NCBI GenBank assembly: GCA_034440615.1
Contig: JAOTOM010004366.1
Location: 92,001-156,000 of the forward strand
DNA length: 64,000 nucleotides
Direction of reading: 5' to 3'
Source: Ashinkailepas kermadecensis
Taxonomy: Eukaryota > Arthropoda > Thecostraca > Neolepadidae
The translations under genes were made by a program, and so were the position numbers. The notes beneath the pieces were generated by a model. The model searched no databases. It was not told the DNA's origin and worked only from the letters and a program-made list of their open reading frames with translations. This document shows positions 35,648 through 47,827 of this stretch, one piece after another; position 1 is the first letter of the stretch, and every line of letters starts with the position of its first letter.

Positions 35648-36205
35648 TACATTGTCTAAACTCTACTGCCTCGGGGCGGATCCAGCCAGCAAATGAAAGG
35701 GGGCCAAATCGATGACGATCCGGGGCCAGGGCAATGGGCAGGAGGCACTTTTCACTAAAACAAACGACCTATTACCTGTAATGGCCTGGCGCACAGTGGC
35801 CGCATCGACCGGGGTGATCTGCAACCTTTTGATTCCACTTTTGAAATTTTCAGAACTTCTCTTCTTTTTTTAATTTAAGAATCCCCCCCCCGAAAAAGGG
35901 GAAAAAAGATTAAATTAAAAAATTTAAAAAAAAAAAAATTCCAAAAAAAAAAAATAAAAAAAAAATATTTTTTTTTCCGGACCCCCAACGAAAATAATGG
36001 TTGCGCCCCTGCGTGCCATTATTTTAACTTTGGAATATTAGGATGCGTGAATATTGTGGTGCACTGTATCCCAAAAGAATAGTTACTGTGCGTGGGTACC
36101 ACTTTTTTTGTGTTGGACACCCTTGTCCTCTATTGTTGTTAGGAATAAATGCAACTACTTCACAAGTTTTTCAAAGAAATTGTTTTGAGAACCACTGAGG
36201 CCTAT
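35648..36205. other. Region between two related hAT-like ends
   Basis: At 36183-36205 the sequence GAGAACCACTGAGGCCTATA nearly repeats the right end plus flank of the 300-bp MITE. Between them lie a G-rich start (GGGGCGGATCCAGC at about 35676) and an inverted-like end (GGTTGCGCCCCTG at about 36000) around a poly-C/poly-A/poly-T tract. Probably nested element debris. Confidence 0.4.
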
Positions 36206-37116
36206 ATTCCTAATATTGTCTATTAACAAATGAAAATAAAAAAGGGGGGAAAGTGAAAGGGTGCCCCTGACTGCCTCGTACTGTGGCTAACAGGGGGCAG
36301 CTTGGCATGCTTTTAGGATGACACTTACCCGTCGAATGTTGGCTTTGCTTCCTCAATAATTTCAACTTTTAACCCGCGCCGACTTTCCGGTCAAATCCCC
36401 ACACCACGTCTCCGGGGTCCTTTCATGCCCCTCTAATCTCCAAACTAAGCGTTGCACGAAAACTAAAGTGGTATCATCGGAAAGCGCTCGACGATGAGGG
36501 CCCGAAACCCACAGACAGATAGACAACGAATTCCCCGACAACCACCGAAAACCGTCCGTCATTTATTACATCTCCGATAGATTTCTGGTGACATCGTATA
36601 TCTATGAGTATATCTATCAGTATGTCTACGAATTTGAAAGGCAAACTGAAATCCAGTGCCTGGGATTTCTTTTTGGAAGAGTGTGGGGTAGCAGGCGAAT
36701 GGATACCTGGCAAGAGGCGTGATGCCATATAGAGACCATAGAGCGATTGCGCTTCCATATATGATAAATAGCGTAAATGAAGCGTCACCCATCCCGGGTT
36801 AAATTTCGGCGGGTTTGCATGGAGATGAACAAACTCAAAAGCATGTTTTTTTGCAACATTTCATCATTAAGAAATCTTGCAATGCCATATGTCTATGCTT
36901 TTGACGTAATTTGCATACAAATCATCGAAAGAAATTGGCCGCGATTTAAGCAGCAAAAGCCAATGAATGCAGCGTTTTAGACAGGTAGTTACTGCCAAAT
37001 TCTTATCGCTACAATTATGGCTTGAGCGTGTCATGCATTGCGCACGCTGTTCATGTGTGTAACTCAATTCAAGGCCCTTAACATAGTGTGTGACCTATGT
37101 AGCTAAGCTGTCTATA
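36206..37116. other. No feature recognised
   Basis: Spacer with short frames only. Confidence 0.4.
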
Positions 37117-37860
37117 TGTGACTAATGAGGATTTTCCCGCTGAGTATGTACCTAATTAAGTGGTTAATAGTTTAGTGAAATTCGTGATGCAAAGTTCGTG
37201 CTGTCTGCTAATCTGAGGCCAATTTCACTATTGTTTCTGTACTTACACAGCTCAGTTCAGTTCAGTTCAACAGTGAGTCTGTTAGCAAAGTGTGATGCAG
37301 ATCACAAGCTGCGCTCACATTTCACAAAGCCATTAACTGTGACCATGCATAAAGTGTGTCGTGAACCACCCACATTTCACAAAGCTCTTGGTTTGCAACC
37401 ACAAATAGCACAACTCTGTCAAGAGGTGATTGTTTTACAAACTATGCGATTTTGCAGTGCTGTGATAAAAGGACAGACATTCCAAGAATATGTGACTAAT
37501 GAGGATCTTCCTGCTGAGTATGTACCTAATTAAGTGGTTAATACTTAGTGAAATTTGTCATGCAAAGTTCGTGCTGTCTGCTAATCTGAGGCCAATTTCA
37601 CTATTGTTTCTGTACTTACACAGCTCAGTTCAGTTCAGTTCAACAGTGAGTTTGTTAGCAAAGTGTGATGCAGATCACAAGCTGTGCTCACATTTCACAA
37701 AGCCATTAACTGTAACCATGCATAAAGTGTGTTGTGAACCACCCACATTTCACAAAGCTCTTGGTTTGCAACCACAAATTGCATAACTCTGTCAAGAGTT
37801 TGTGACTGTTTTACAAACTATGTGATTTTGCTGTGCTGTGATAAAAGAACAGACATTCCA
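37117..37860. repeat. 374-bp tandem duplication, two copies
   Basis: The sequence from TGTGACTAATGAGGAT (37117) to the next TGTGACTAATGAGGAT (37491) is repeated with about 95% identity. The unit includes CAGTTCAGTTCAGTTCAA and ACATTTCACAAAG twice. Both copies keep a 95-111 codon frame (starting LSANLRPISLLF), but 374 is not a multiple of three and I recognise no family. 37861-38110 holds nothing. Confidence 0.8.
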
Positions 37861-38128
37861 AGAATAATATGATGTATTTCCTCTAATAATTAGGGGAAGA
37901 GGGGAGGTTTCCAAACACTTAGGACATCATGCCACATATAGCTTTACTGCCACTTCTGTATGGCCAAACCAGTAATTGTATTGTGTTTACTGAGCACAAA
38001 AATGAACAAGCTATCCATATTCAAACTTCTTTTCCATGAAAATCCTCTAACCACTTGCAAAGAGCAACTTTAAAACAGACAATTACTTCTTAGTGAAGTG
38101 CCATACTATGAACACAAAAATGTGGTTG

Positions 38129-38286
38129 GGGACGAGCGGTCTAGGGGTAAGATGCTTGTCTCACAATCGAAAGGTTATGGGTTCGAGTCTCGCCTGTCGC
38201 TACTCTTTGCCCGCGACCAATCGGCATGAGAGATTGGCAATGCTACATGACTCAACTGTCGACATGTCGTAAAAAACCAATAACCA
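38129..38286 (+). mobile_element. tRNA-derived SINE, family B, copy 1
   Basis: Head GGACGAGCGGTCTAGGGG with an A-box-like segment and the B-box GGTTCGAGTCT, body CGCGACCAATCGGC...GTCGACATGTCGT, tail ACCAATAACCA. Perfect 15-bp target duplication ACAAAAATGTGGTTG at 38114-38128 and 38287-38301. Confidence 0.92.
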
Positions 38287-38395
38287 ACAAAAATGTGGTT
38301 GTGCAGGATTACTTCACTGTAGCTGTTGTACAAGTTATTAGTAGCAACTAAAAATACTGGTGTAAGTAAAAAAAATATCAGAGATGTGGGAGATG

Positions 38396-39552
38396 TCCAG
38401 GTATTTTTGTCTTAAAGGGTGTTTTTGGAATTGTTGGATTTTTTTTCTGGAATATAATGTTTATTAACGTGATTCGGAACATGCGATCATTCGTTTTCTC
38501 CGTAAATGCTTATGTCTCGGTTGATCTTAGCGATAATATCTATAATGCGCCATATATGCCACACTGCTGTTGTTTGTTGCATAATTTATCCATCCCTCAC
38601 CTGGCACTTCTCAGACGTGATTAAAGGGACATTCAACACTTCACGCAGTTGATTCAACACTTTTTCACGTCAAGAATGTTTAATTTCTGCCTCTTTGCCA
38701 CATAGATGACACACCACTACTATTCAACGAGAACACGGAATAAAAACTAAGCAGAGCACGGCTTGCGGCCGTGATGTACGGATGACGTCACAATAAATAT
38801 TACGCTTGTTTTTAAATTATAATATATGAGTTTATATTAGTTTAGATAAGAGTAGATTATATTATGTTAGGTTAGGCTAGGTTCGGTTAGGTTTTCCTAT
38901 TTAATTATTAATTGGCATACTGCTTGTTGGAAGTCGTGAGGAAAGACGAGACCGAGCAGAAGCCAACTTTTAAATATCACTTCGCGGTCCCTCACAATAA
39001 ACATTACGCTTGTATTTTTTAATTAAAATATATGAGTTTATATTAGTTTAGATAAGAGTAGATTGTATTATGTTATGTTAGGTTAGGTTAGGTTGGGTTA
39101 GATTTTCCTATTTAATTATTAATTATCATGCTATTTGTTGGAAGTTGTGAGGCAAGACGAGACCGAGCAGAAGCCAGCTGTTAGCCATGCTGTGTGTTTA
39201 GTTTTTTTCGGCGTTTGGGTAGAATAGTAGTGGTGTGTCATCTATGTGGCAAAGAGGCAGAAATTAAGCATTTTCGACGTGAAAAAGTGTTGAATCAACT
39301 GCATGAAGTGTTGAATGTCCCTTTAATCACGTCTGAGAAGCGCCAGGTGAGGATGGATAAATTATGCAACATACAACAACTGTGTGGCGTATATGGTGCA
39401 TTATAGATATTATCGCTAAGATTAACCGAGATGCAAGCATTTACAGAGAAAACGAATGATTGCATCTTCCGAATCACGTTCATAAACATGATGTTCAGAG
39501 AAAAAAATCCACAAATTCCCAAAACACCTTTTAAGACAAATTTACCAATGTC
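38396..39552. mobile_element. Fold-back element 2 with duplicated TTAGG-type centre
   Basis: Arms of about 330 bp are inverted copies: the left starts GGTATTTTTGTCTTAAAGGG, the right ends CCTTTTAAGACAAATTTACC. The loop holds a 203-bp tandem duplication (from 38789 and from 38992), each copy with a GTTAGGTTAGG tract (38863-38894 and 39077-39104). Each arm, read outward from the loop, encodes a frame with VVCHLCGKEAEIKHF, KVLNQL.EVLNVPLITSEK. The right copy continues MDKLCN, and the left copy has stops. That looks like a relic of a zinc-binding N-terminal domain of a transposon or host protein, but I cannot name it. Confidence 0.8.
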
Positions 39553-39632
39553 CAAAGGTAGGTGTTCCAGAAATGGAACATATTCAGAACCCATCCTACA
39601 TATTCAGAACACAGAACCCAGAACATATTCAG

Positions 39633-39794
39633 GGGGACGAGTGGTCTAGGGGTAAGATGCTCGTCTCACAATCAAAAGGTTGTGGGTTCGAGTCTCACCT
39701 GTCGTTACTCTTCACCCGCGACCAATCGGCGTGAGAGATTGGCGACGCTACATGACTCAACGGTCGACGTGTCGTAAAACCAATAACCAACCAA
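39633..39794 (+). mobile_element. tRNA-derived SINE, family B, copy 2
   Basis: Full-length copy, GGGGACGAGTGGTCTAGGGG to ACCAATAACCAACCAA, with the perfect 15-bp target duplication CCAGAACATATTCAG at 39618-39632 and 39795-39809. 39810-40200 shows no other feature. Confidence 0.93.
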
Positions 39795-40203
39795 CCAGAA
39801 CATATTCAGAACCCAGAACTCTTCCTCCAAGTGACACAATACTGTCAAATGAATAATATAATGAGTAATTAGAATACATGAGACCAAATGATGCAAAATA
39901 TGAGATTTCTTCCACAAAAATGTCATTTAATTCCATAAGCCCTTGGTCAGAAAATCAGCTGAGCTTCAAATGTAAAAAAAAAACCCACATTCCACTGCAG
40001 CCATCACACCTTTAAAATATTGGATTTACTGTGCAAGCATGAACACCAACACTGCGGACAGGTTCAAACTGCTGAAATTCATAAATGAGTAACAAGCATG
40101 CAACTACCCAGCACAAAAATTCATTGGTCCATGAATAAAATAAGAATTACAGCATAGATAAAATAAATGGTAAATGATAAAATGAATAAATATATGGCTT
40201 TAC

Positions 40204-40936
40204 CGGTATGGGAAATTTTTGATAAAATGTGTTTTGGGATTTTTTAATTGTTTTTCAGAATATGATGTTTATGAATGTGACTAAGAAGATGCAACCACTC
40301 TTTTTTGGTGCTGATGCTTACTTTTCAATTTGAACTATGATGTCATATCGGTATGGTGTGATGACGTCATAGGTATGGCACTGAGGCTTCAACTGGCTAA
40401 TTCTACAAATGGTTCACATACCTTGATGAGATGTTTGAAGTAGCTTAACCTAACCTAACCTCATGGTGCATTATATAAATTATAGCTATGATAAACTGAG
40501 AGGTAAGCAGGTTAGGTTAGGTTAGGTTAAGCTACTTTGACCATCCCATTAATGTATGTGAACCATTTGTAGCATTAGCCACTAGCCAGTCAACCTAACC
40601 TCATGGCACATTATATAAATTATAGCTATGATAAACCAAGAGGTAAGCAGAGGTTAGGTTAGGTTAGGTTAAGTTGGGTTAGGTTAGTTTAGGTTAAGCT
40701 ACTTTGACCATCTCATTAGGGTATGTGAACTGTTTGTAGCATTAGCCAGTCAAAGCCTCAGTGCCATACCTATGACATCATTATGCCATACCAATGTGAT
40801 GTCATTGTCCAAATTGAAAAGTAAGCATCAGCACCGAAAATGAGTGGTCGCATCTTCTTAGTCATGTTCATAAACATCATATTCTGAAAAAGTATTCCCA
40901 AGATTCCAAACACACCTTTTATCAAAAATTTACCAA
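40204..40936. mobile_element. Fold-back element 3 with TTAGG-type centre
   Basis: Inverted arms of about 240 bp: the left includes AAATTTTTGATAAAATGTG and TTTATGAATGTGACTAAGA, the right ends CCTTTTATCAAAAATTTACC. The loop carries a diverged tandem duplication of about 140 bp, with AACCTAACCTAACC at 40447 and GTTAGGTTAGGTTAGGTTAA tracts at 40510 and 40651. Its arms share the core TTTATGAAYRTGACTAAG...ATGCTTACTTTTCA with fold-back elements 1 and 2. Confidence 0.8.
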
Positions 40937-42122
40937 ATAAAGATTATACTGCACAATCATCAGGAGCACAGATACCAGCACAGTGAGTAGATAATCTGAT
41001 GAGGTTGGTATGGGGCAAGGGGTCCTCCTACACTGAGAGTCTTGGCAATCTGCTAACAGTACCCTCTCCTAAGTAAAGTTACATTCCCATTGCTCAAGCA
41101 TTACTGGGGTGTGGTGGATTGAGGGGGTAACTCAGAAGTTTAGATTTGACACCCACTGACATCAATGGTAGTACCCCCAGTGACAGATCCAGGTGAGAAG
41201 GGAATTTCTGGACCTAGGGGAGGGGTGGTACCCTGCCTCCACCCCTCATCTGATCCACCTCATATGGCAGATAAAGATGGAGTTTGTGATCTTCCTTCAG
41301 AGACTTGAGACCATAAATTCCCAGCTGCTTGCTGCAGCTGAACATAGTCCAAAAGCAAATAAAATTAAACCATGTTCTTGACTGATACTGCTCTCCATCA
41401 AAATGCACAACATAGAATGTGTGTTACCACAAGTTGTGTATCTACCAAGATTGTTGACAATCATGGTCAACCTTCGTAAAATACAAACAATGTAATCACA
41501 CATTTTTTCCATACTTTGCCATTAACAAACAATGTACTTTTGATGTTGTAGTTTGTTAGTGTGATGTTAGTGAAATGCAATCTTTACAAATTTAGCAGAA
41601 TATTTATCTAAAATAAAATTATAAGCATAGCAGGTGTTTGGATTGGACTGACTGACTGTGACTGTGACTTTCTTGTAGGGAAGAGTGGAAGGAAAGTTAT
41701 AATGGACAGTAAGAATATCCAAATCTAGGTCCAGTGCCCACCAAAGATGCATTATGCTCATTATAATAATGCTTAATATGCCAGCAATTAACACACATTT
41801 CCATTCCAGAGATTCTGAATGGTGAGTATGTAATGTATAAACTACTTAAGTTTCTTCTTGTTGTCAAATTGTATCCCTGGCAGCAGGATGCAGGGGAATA
41901 TTATGGTGAGAGAAAGCCTTTAGAGCAATGTTAGAATGTATTTCAGTGAAACAAATACTCTTGCTTTCCAGCAAAATTGAAGACACATGCTCCTCCCCTC
42001 TCCTGTATGGGTAATGCCAAAAAACTTGTGCTACAGGCAATGTACCATTGAACTAGTTGTCATGTTTGAGTTGTTATGGTGGCATGCATGACGAGTTACT
42101 ACAGAAGAACTAACTTCTTTCA
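40937..42122. other. No gene recognised; probable NOL9 upstream region
   Basis: Short frames only. CTAACTTCTTTCAG ending at 42122 is a good splice acceptor, so the NOL9 coding exon probably starts at 42123 after an upstream non-coding exon that I did not find. Confidence 0.45.
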
Positions 42123-42215
42123 GGAAGTAAGTGGTCCTTGGCATAAGGGATTCAAGTCACAGTAATACATATTCTTTGTTGAAACAATACCAATATGTAC
42201 ATAGTTTAGTGAGCA

Positions 42216-43209
42216 ATGTCCACACAACTGGAAAATTCAAAGAGAAAGGCAAGGAAGACCAGTCTCGCAGAGCCACCAGAAATGCCTACCTGGCTGAAGA
42301 CGGAGCCGGAACAAGCATCGGCGATGTCAGGTGCTAGCGATCCGTGGCTGCAGTCTGAAGCCCGTACACATCCAAGTCCGCACTCGGATAATCAGGCGGG
42401 GGAAACGCCGGCCAATGATGGCCACGTCAGCCCTGCCAACACTACTGCCTCGCCTGTACTGAAGAAGAAGCCCAGGCTGGCATCGCCCGGCGCCTCGCCG
42501 GACGGCCCGATGGACGTCGCCCCGCCGGCCGAGCCGTCGGAGAGCGGCGAGGACGTCATCATCGCCGACACGACGTTCAGCGACGGCGAGCCGTGCGCGG
42601 GCCCGCCTGACCTGACTGCGTCGTTCGCGGCCCCGTCTGACCTGACTGCGCCGCGCGGCGCCGGCCAGCAGGTGGCCGTCGGCGGTGACACGGTGCTGCT
42701 CACCGCCGACCGGCCGGCGCTGCTCTACATCTGGGGCGCGTTCGAGGTGCGCGTGCTGCGCGGCGCCGTCAGCGTGCACGGCGCCCGGCTGACGGCCGCC
42801 AGCGCCCGCTTCGTGCCCGTGTACGCTCTGCGCGTCAAATCGCTGCCGCCGCTGGTGGTGGCCGCCGCTACCGACGAGGACGCGGCTGCTGAGGAGGCGG
42901 CTGCCGAGGTGACGGCCGACCATCTGCGCGCCGAGTACCCGTCGCTGCCGGACGCGGCGGTCCAGGCGCTGCGTGATACGCAGCAGTGCGTGCTGCTGGT
43001 GCGCCGGCTGCGCAGCCACCTGCTGACGCTGCTGGCCGCCCGGCTGGGCGACACGTTCACGCCGCGGCCGGCGCGCGCCGACCCGCTGCAGGCGGCGACT
43101 GGCTGTCGGCTGGTGCGCGACGCGGCGGATATGGCGCAGCTGGAGCTGGTGCCGCTCGCCACTAGTTCCGAGTGGGATTCGGCGCTGGCGGAGCTGATGG
43201 CGCGGACTG
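42216..43209 (+). CDS. NOL9: NOL9/Grc3-type polynucleotide 5'-hydroxyl kinase, first coding exon
   Basis: NOL9/Grc3 is a nucleolar kinase that phosphorylates 5'-OH RNA ends in ITS2 processing of pre-rRNA. The ATG at 42216 (MSTQLENSKRKARK) gives 331 codons plus one base before the donor ACTG|GTGAGA. Residues 1-130 are a low-complexity acidic/Pro/Ser region with basic clusters (KRKARK, KKKPR), as expected for a nucleolar N-terminus. From about 150 the NOL9 N-terminal beta region follows (LLYIWGAFEVRVLRGAVSVHGARLT... FVPVYALRVKSLPPL). The one-base phase matches exon 2 exactly (G|AA gives Glu). A 357-codon antisense frame here is a GC-rich shadow. Assignment rests mainly on the next exon. Confidence 0.85.
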
Positions 43210-43559
43210 GTGAGACGCTGACACGGCCTCAACTGTCTCCCACTGATCCGACCCCCACTAATCTGACCTCCGCTGACCCCAATGACCGGACATCCACTGT
43301 CTTCCACTGACCCTATTGCTGCCGCATAACCACGCAGTATTCGGCCTGGCTCGGCTGCCATTGATCGTGTATCCACTTCTTCATATGTTACCGATTGCAT
43401 AGTGTACCATTGCCATTTTAATCATCCATTTTATGAAGATGTGAAACTGCTGCAAGAGAAGCCACCCTCCAGATGTTTTCAGTGAATACAAGTGTAAGGC
43501 ATCACAGTAGTTGATAGTGACTGTCGGCTGTGGCTGTAAGTTTGTATCAACTGCAGATG

Positions 43560-44680
43560 CCTGTGATGGTTTGGTGGACTGATGGTGAGACGTGATGGTC
43601 GTGTGGTGGACTGATGGTGTGACGTGATGGTGGTGTGGTGGACTGATGGTGTGTCGTGATGGTGGTGTGGTGGACTGATGGTGTGTCGTGATGGTGTTGT
43701 GGTGGATTGAAGGTGTGTCGTGATGGTGGTGTGGTGGACTGATGGTGTGACGTGATGGTGGTGTGGTGGACTGATGGTGTGTCGTGATGGTGGTGTTGTG
43801 GACTGAAGGTGTGTTGTGATGGTGGTGTGGTGGGCTGATGGTGTGACGTGATGGTGGTGTGGTGGATTGATGGTGTGTCGTGATGGTGGTGTTGTGGACT
43901 GAAGGTGTGTTGTGATGGTGGTGTGGTGGACTGATGGTGTGACGTGATGGTGGTGTGGTGGATTGATGGTGTGTCGTGATGGTGGTGTTGTGGACTGAAG
44001 GTGTGTTGTGATGGTGGTGTGGTGGATTGATGGTGTGACGTGATGGTGGTGTGGTGGACTGATGGTGTGTCGTGATGGCGGTGTGGTGGATTGAAGGTGT
44101 GTAGTGATGGTGGTGTGGTGGACTGATGGTGTATCGTGATGGTGGTGTGGTGGACTGATGGTGTGTAGTGAAGATGGTGTGGTGGACTGAAGGTGTGTTG
44201 TGATGGTGGTGTGGTGGACTGAAGGTGTGTTGTGATGGTGGTGTGGTGGACTGAAGGTGTGTTGTGATGGTGGTGTGGTGGATTGATGGTGTGACGTGAT
44301 GGTGGTGTGGTGGACTGATGGTGTGTCGTGATGGTGGTGTGGTGGATTGAAGGTGTGTCGTGATGGTGGTGTGGTGGACTGATGGTGTGACGTGCTGGTG
44401 GTGTGATGGACTGATGGTGTGTCGTGATGGTGGTGTGGTGGACTGATGGTGTGTCGTGATGGTGTGGTGGACTGATGGTGTGTCGTGACGGTGGTGTGGT
44501 GGACTGATGGTGTGTCGTGATGGTGGTGTGATGGACTGATGGTGTATCGTGATGATGGTGTTATGGACTGATGGTGTGTCGTGATGATGTTGTGATGTAC
44601 TGATGTGTCGTGGTGGTGGTGTGGTGGACTGATAGTGTGTTGTGATGGTGGTGTGGTGGACTGATGGTGTGTTGTGATGC
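43560..44680. repeat. 32-bp minisatellite, about 35 units (NOL9 intron 1)
   Basis: Units of GGTGGACTGATGGTGTGTCG plus TGATGGTGGTGT. Since 32 is not a multiple of three, the minus-strand frames stay open only because the complement has no stops in any phase (His/Thr/Pro/Ser-rich). No protein is inferred. Confidence 0.95.
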
Positions 44681-46170
44681 ACATGTGGCTGGATTTCCTG
44701 CATTCATCTAGAAACACCATCCAATTTTATCCTAGTCAACCGAGTGTTGGCTGTAGGCTGACTGTGAGAGGCATTGTCATCATGCTTCACCTAGCCTTCT
44801 GTTAGTTGTATGCTTATGGTGTGTCACGAAGCAGAGGGGGCTGATGTATGGACTGCTTCAGCCCCTGATATGTTGGATGGAAAAGGAATCAGGCCCAGGG
44901 TTGAAAATGAGCCTTGTCCTGGGTTTTGTCTATCATACTATTATAATCTCCCCCAAAATTCAATCTCCTTTCCCCCACACTTTATGTGAAAGAACAGTGA
45001 CGAGGCACGATGATATGTGGCATTTTGATTAGCCATGAAAATATCACTTGAACCAACAACGATGCTACGCTGTTGAACTCTGGTTTAACCTAGGTTAAAC
45101 ACTGTGTTGATCACACTTTCCAGTGAATGCTTACGAAGGCGAATGTTTTGGCACAGAATGCCCATCTACTCATTGCTATGAACGTGAGGCTTAGGGAAAC
45201 TTGCTATCTCCATCAACCTTCTGTTGTTTTTATATGCATTTCATTACATCTCGTGTCTTGCGAACTCCTGGTTGATCATGATATTCTTAGGATAGTTATT
45301 TTCTGTCAAAGATGACGGTCTACGTTTGTCAGAAAACCTCTTATTGTTCCGGGGTGCTGAGTGCCATCTTAGCTTTCCACGCTCACGAAAGCATCTGTAG
45401 AGCAGTATTTATGTTTTCACATGGTGCCTATCTTCCGTGCTCGTTTTTACGACGTATGCAGTAAGCCATTCGTGTACAAATTTAAGATTGGAAGCAGTCT
45501 TCAGCTTCGATACCCAATTTTCGGCTTCACCTACTAGATCATTTGGATTGATGGATCGGTCGCCAAGTAGGCCACGGACGAGGTGGAGCTCATCATTAAC
45601 CGTAGCTTGAATAGTTTCCTGGAATGTTTGAAGCCAAGAGTGTGATACACTATTATGCATATTCATATTTGTAAGTTTTTAAATGCAATGAACACTCGAG
45701 ACATTTCTTTTACCTCGGGATATCCGGTCGCTCAGTAAAATAAATGCCACCCGAGCTCATGAATTTTTGTCTCGCAAATATGCCCATGCACAATTGCATA
45801 TTTCTTGCAATTCTGAATGTATTTTACAGTGGAACGTTCCAAGCTCTCTGCTCTTGGATGAGAACATTCAAGTCTATTGGTGGTTATATTCAGGCTTTAT
45901 TCTAGTAACAGTAGACTGTTTAGTTATGGCGGGAAACTGAAACTGCACCTCTCTTCATGAATTTGTGTACGTTTACTCGCCATTACCAATCCAATTATGC
46001 TCACATTTTCAAATCCAGCTTACATTCTGCAAGGTCTTTGAATGCTAAAGTGAGTTTCTCACGCAAAGGATAAAAACAAAATTAGTATCTCCCAATTCGA
46101 TAACCCGATAACTATCCTCCAAGTACGAGATTTCAGCGTACCAATGCGGCCGTGATCCGGCCGTTGTTCA
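44681..46170. other. NOL9 intron 1, no gene recognised
   Basis: An 85-codon minus-strand frame at 45409-45666 (FQETIQATVNDELHLVRGLL, then EAENWVSKLKTASNLKFVHE) has the amphipathic composition of a real protein piece, but I recognise no family; it may be an old transposon exon. Confidence 0.4.
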
Positions 46171-46171
46171 T

Positions 46172-47755
46172 CACCCGCAGACTGTGGGGTGTAGAGGCGG
46201 CCTGTTTCACCGCTCTGGGGCCGTAACCCGCAGACTGTAGGGTGTAGAGGCGGCCTGTTTCACCGCTCTGGGGCCGTAACCCGCAGACTGTAGGTTGTAG
46301 AGGCGGCCTGTTTCACCGCTCTGGGGCCGTAACCCGCAGACTGTGGGGTGTAGAGGCGGCCTGTTTCACCGCTCTGGGGCCGTAACCCGCAGACTGTAGG
46401 GTGTAGAGGCGGCCTGTTTCACCGCTCTGGGGCCGTAACCCGCAGACTGTGAGGTGTAGAGGCGGCCTGTTTCACCGCTCTGTGGCCGTAACCCACAGAC
46501 TGTGGGGTGTAGAGGCGGCCTGTTTCACCGCTCTGTGGCCGTAACCCACAGACTGTTGGGGTGTAGAGGCGGCCTGTTTCACCGCTCTGGGGCCGTAACC
46601 CACAGACTGTGGGGTGTAGAGGCGGCCTGTTTCACCGCTCTGTGGCCGTAACCCACAGACTGTTGGGGTGTAGAGGCGGGCCTGTTTCACCGCATTGGGG
46701 CCGTAACCCGCAGACTGTGAGGTGTATAGGCGGGCCTGTTTCACCGCTCTGGGGCCGTAACCCACAGACTGTAGGGTGTAGAGGCGGCCTGTTTCACCGC
46801 TCTGGGGCCGTACCAGACTTGGGGTGTAGAGGCGGCCTGTTTCACCGCTCTGTGGCCGTAACCCGCAGACTGTAGGGTGTAGAGGCGGCCTGTTTCACCG
46901 CTCTGTGGCCGTAACCCGCAGACTGTAGGGTGTAGAGGCGGCCTGTTTCACCGCTCTGTGGCCGTAACCCACAGACTGTGGGGTGTAGAGGCGGCCTGTT
47001 TCACCGCTCTGTGGCCGTAACCCACAGACTGTGGGGTGTAGAGGCGGCCTGTTTCACCGCTCTGGGGCCGTAACCCGCAGACTGTGGGGTGTAGAGGCGG
47101 CCTGTTTCACCGCTCTGGGGCCGTAACCCGCACTGTAGGGGTGGTCACCGCTCTGTGGCCGTAACCCGCAGACTGTGGGGTGTAGAGGCGGCCTGTTTCA
47201 CCGCTCTGGGGCCGTAACCCGCAGACTGTGGGGTGTATAGGCGGGCCTGTTTCACCGCTCTGGGGCCGTAACCCGCAGACTGTGGGGTGTATAGGCGGGC
47301 CTGTTTCACCGCTCTGGGGCCGTAACCCGCAGACTGTAAGGTGTAGAGGCGGCCTGTTTCACCGCTCTGGGGCCGTAACCCACAGACTGTGGGGTGTAGA
47401 GGCGGCCTGTTTCACCGCTCTGTGGCCGTAACCCGCAGACTGTAGGGTGTAGAGGCGGCCTGTTTCACCGCTCTGTGGCCGTAACCCACAGACTGTAGGG
47501 TGTAGAGGCGGTCTGTTTCACCGCTCCGTGGCCGTAACCCACAGACTGTGGGGTGTAGAGACGGGCCTGTTTCACCGCTCTGTGGCCGTAACCCACAGAC
47601 TGTGGGGTGTAGAGACGGCCTGTTTCACCGCTCTGTGGCCGTAACCCACAGACTGTGGGGTGTAGAGACGGGCCTGTTTCACCGCTCTGTGGCCGTAACC
47701 CACAGACTGTGGGGTGTAGAGACGGGCCTGTTTCACCGCTCTGTGGCCGGGGTCG
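46172..47755. repeat. 53-bp minisatellite, about 30 units (NOL9 intron 1)
   Basis: Units of CGTAACCCGCAGACTGTGGG, then GTGTAGAGGCGGCCTG, then TTTCACCGCTCTGGGGC. Variants differ mainly at CGCAG/CACAG, GGGG/GTGG and one inserted G or T. A shortened unit lies near 47130. It ends 72 bases before exon 2. Confidence 0.96.
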
Positions 47756-47827
47756 GGCAGTGTTAGCACGTTATTATGCTCTATGGAGATGAAAGGGCTG
47801 GGTTAACCCTCCCCCTTTGCTTCGCAG

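Noticed and set aside
38129..38200. Functional tRNA gene in the SINE heads
   Set aside because: The acceptor stem does not pair well, there are several copies with a common non-tRNA body, and each has SINE-type target duplications.
38863..40700. True telomere or chromosome end
   Set aside because: The TTAGG tracts are short, degenerate, in both orientations and confined to the loops of fold-back elements, with genes on both sides.
42327..43400. 357-codon antisense frame opposite NOL9 exon 1
   Set aside because: GC-rich shadow of a real exon; the plus strand has phase-matched splice sites and NOL9 motifs.
43381..44720. Minus-strand frames of more than 400 codons rich in His, Pro, Thr and Ser
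   Set aside because: The frames translate the 32-bp minisatellite in NOL9 intron 1 and change phase with each unit; the complement simply lacks stop codons.
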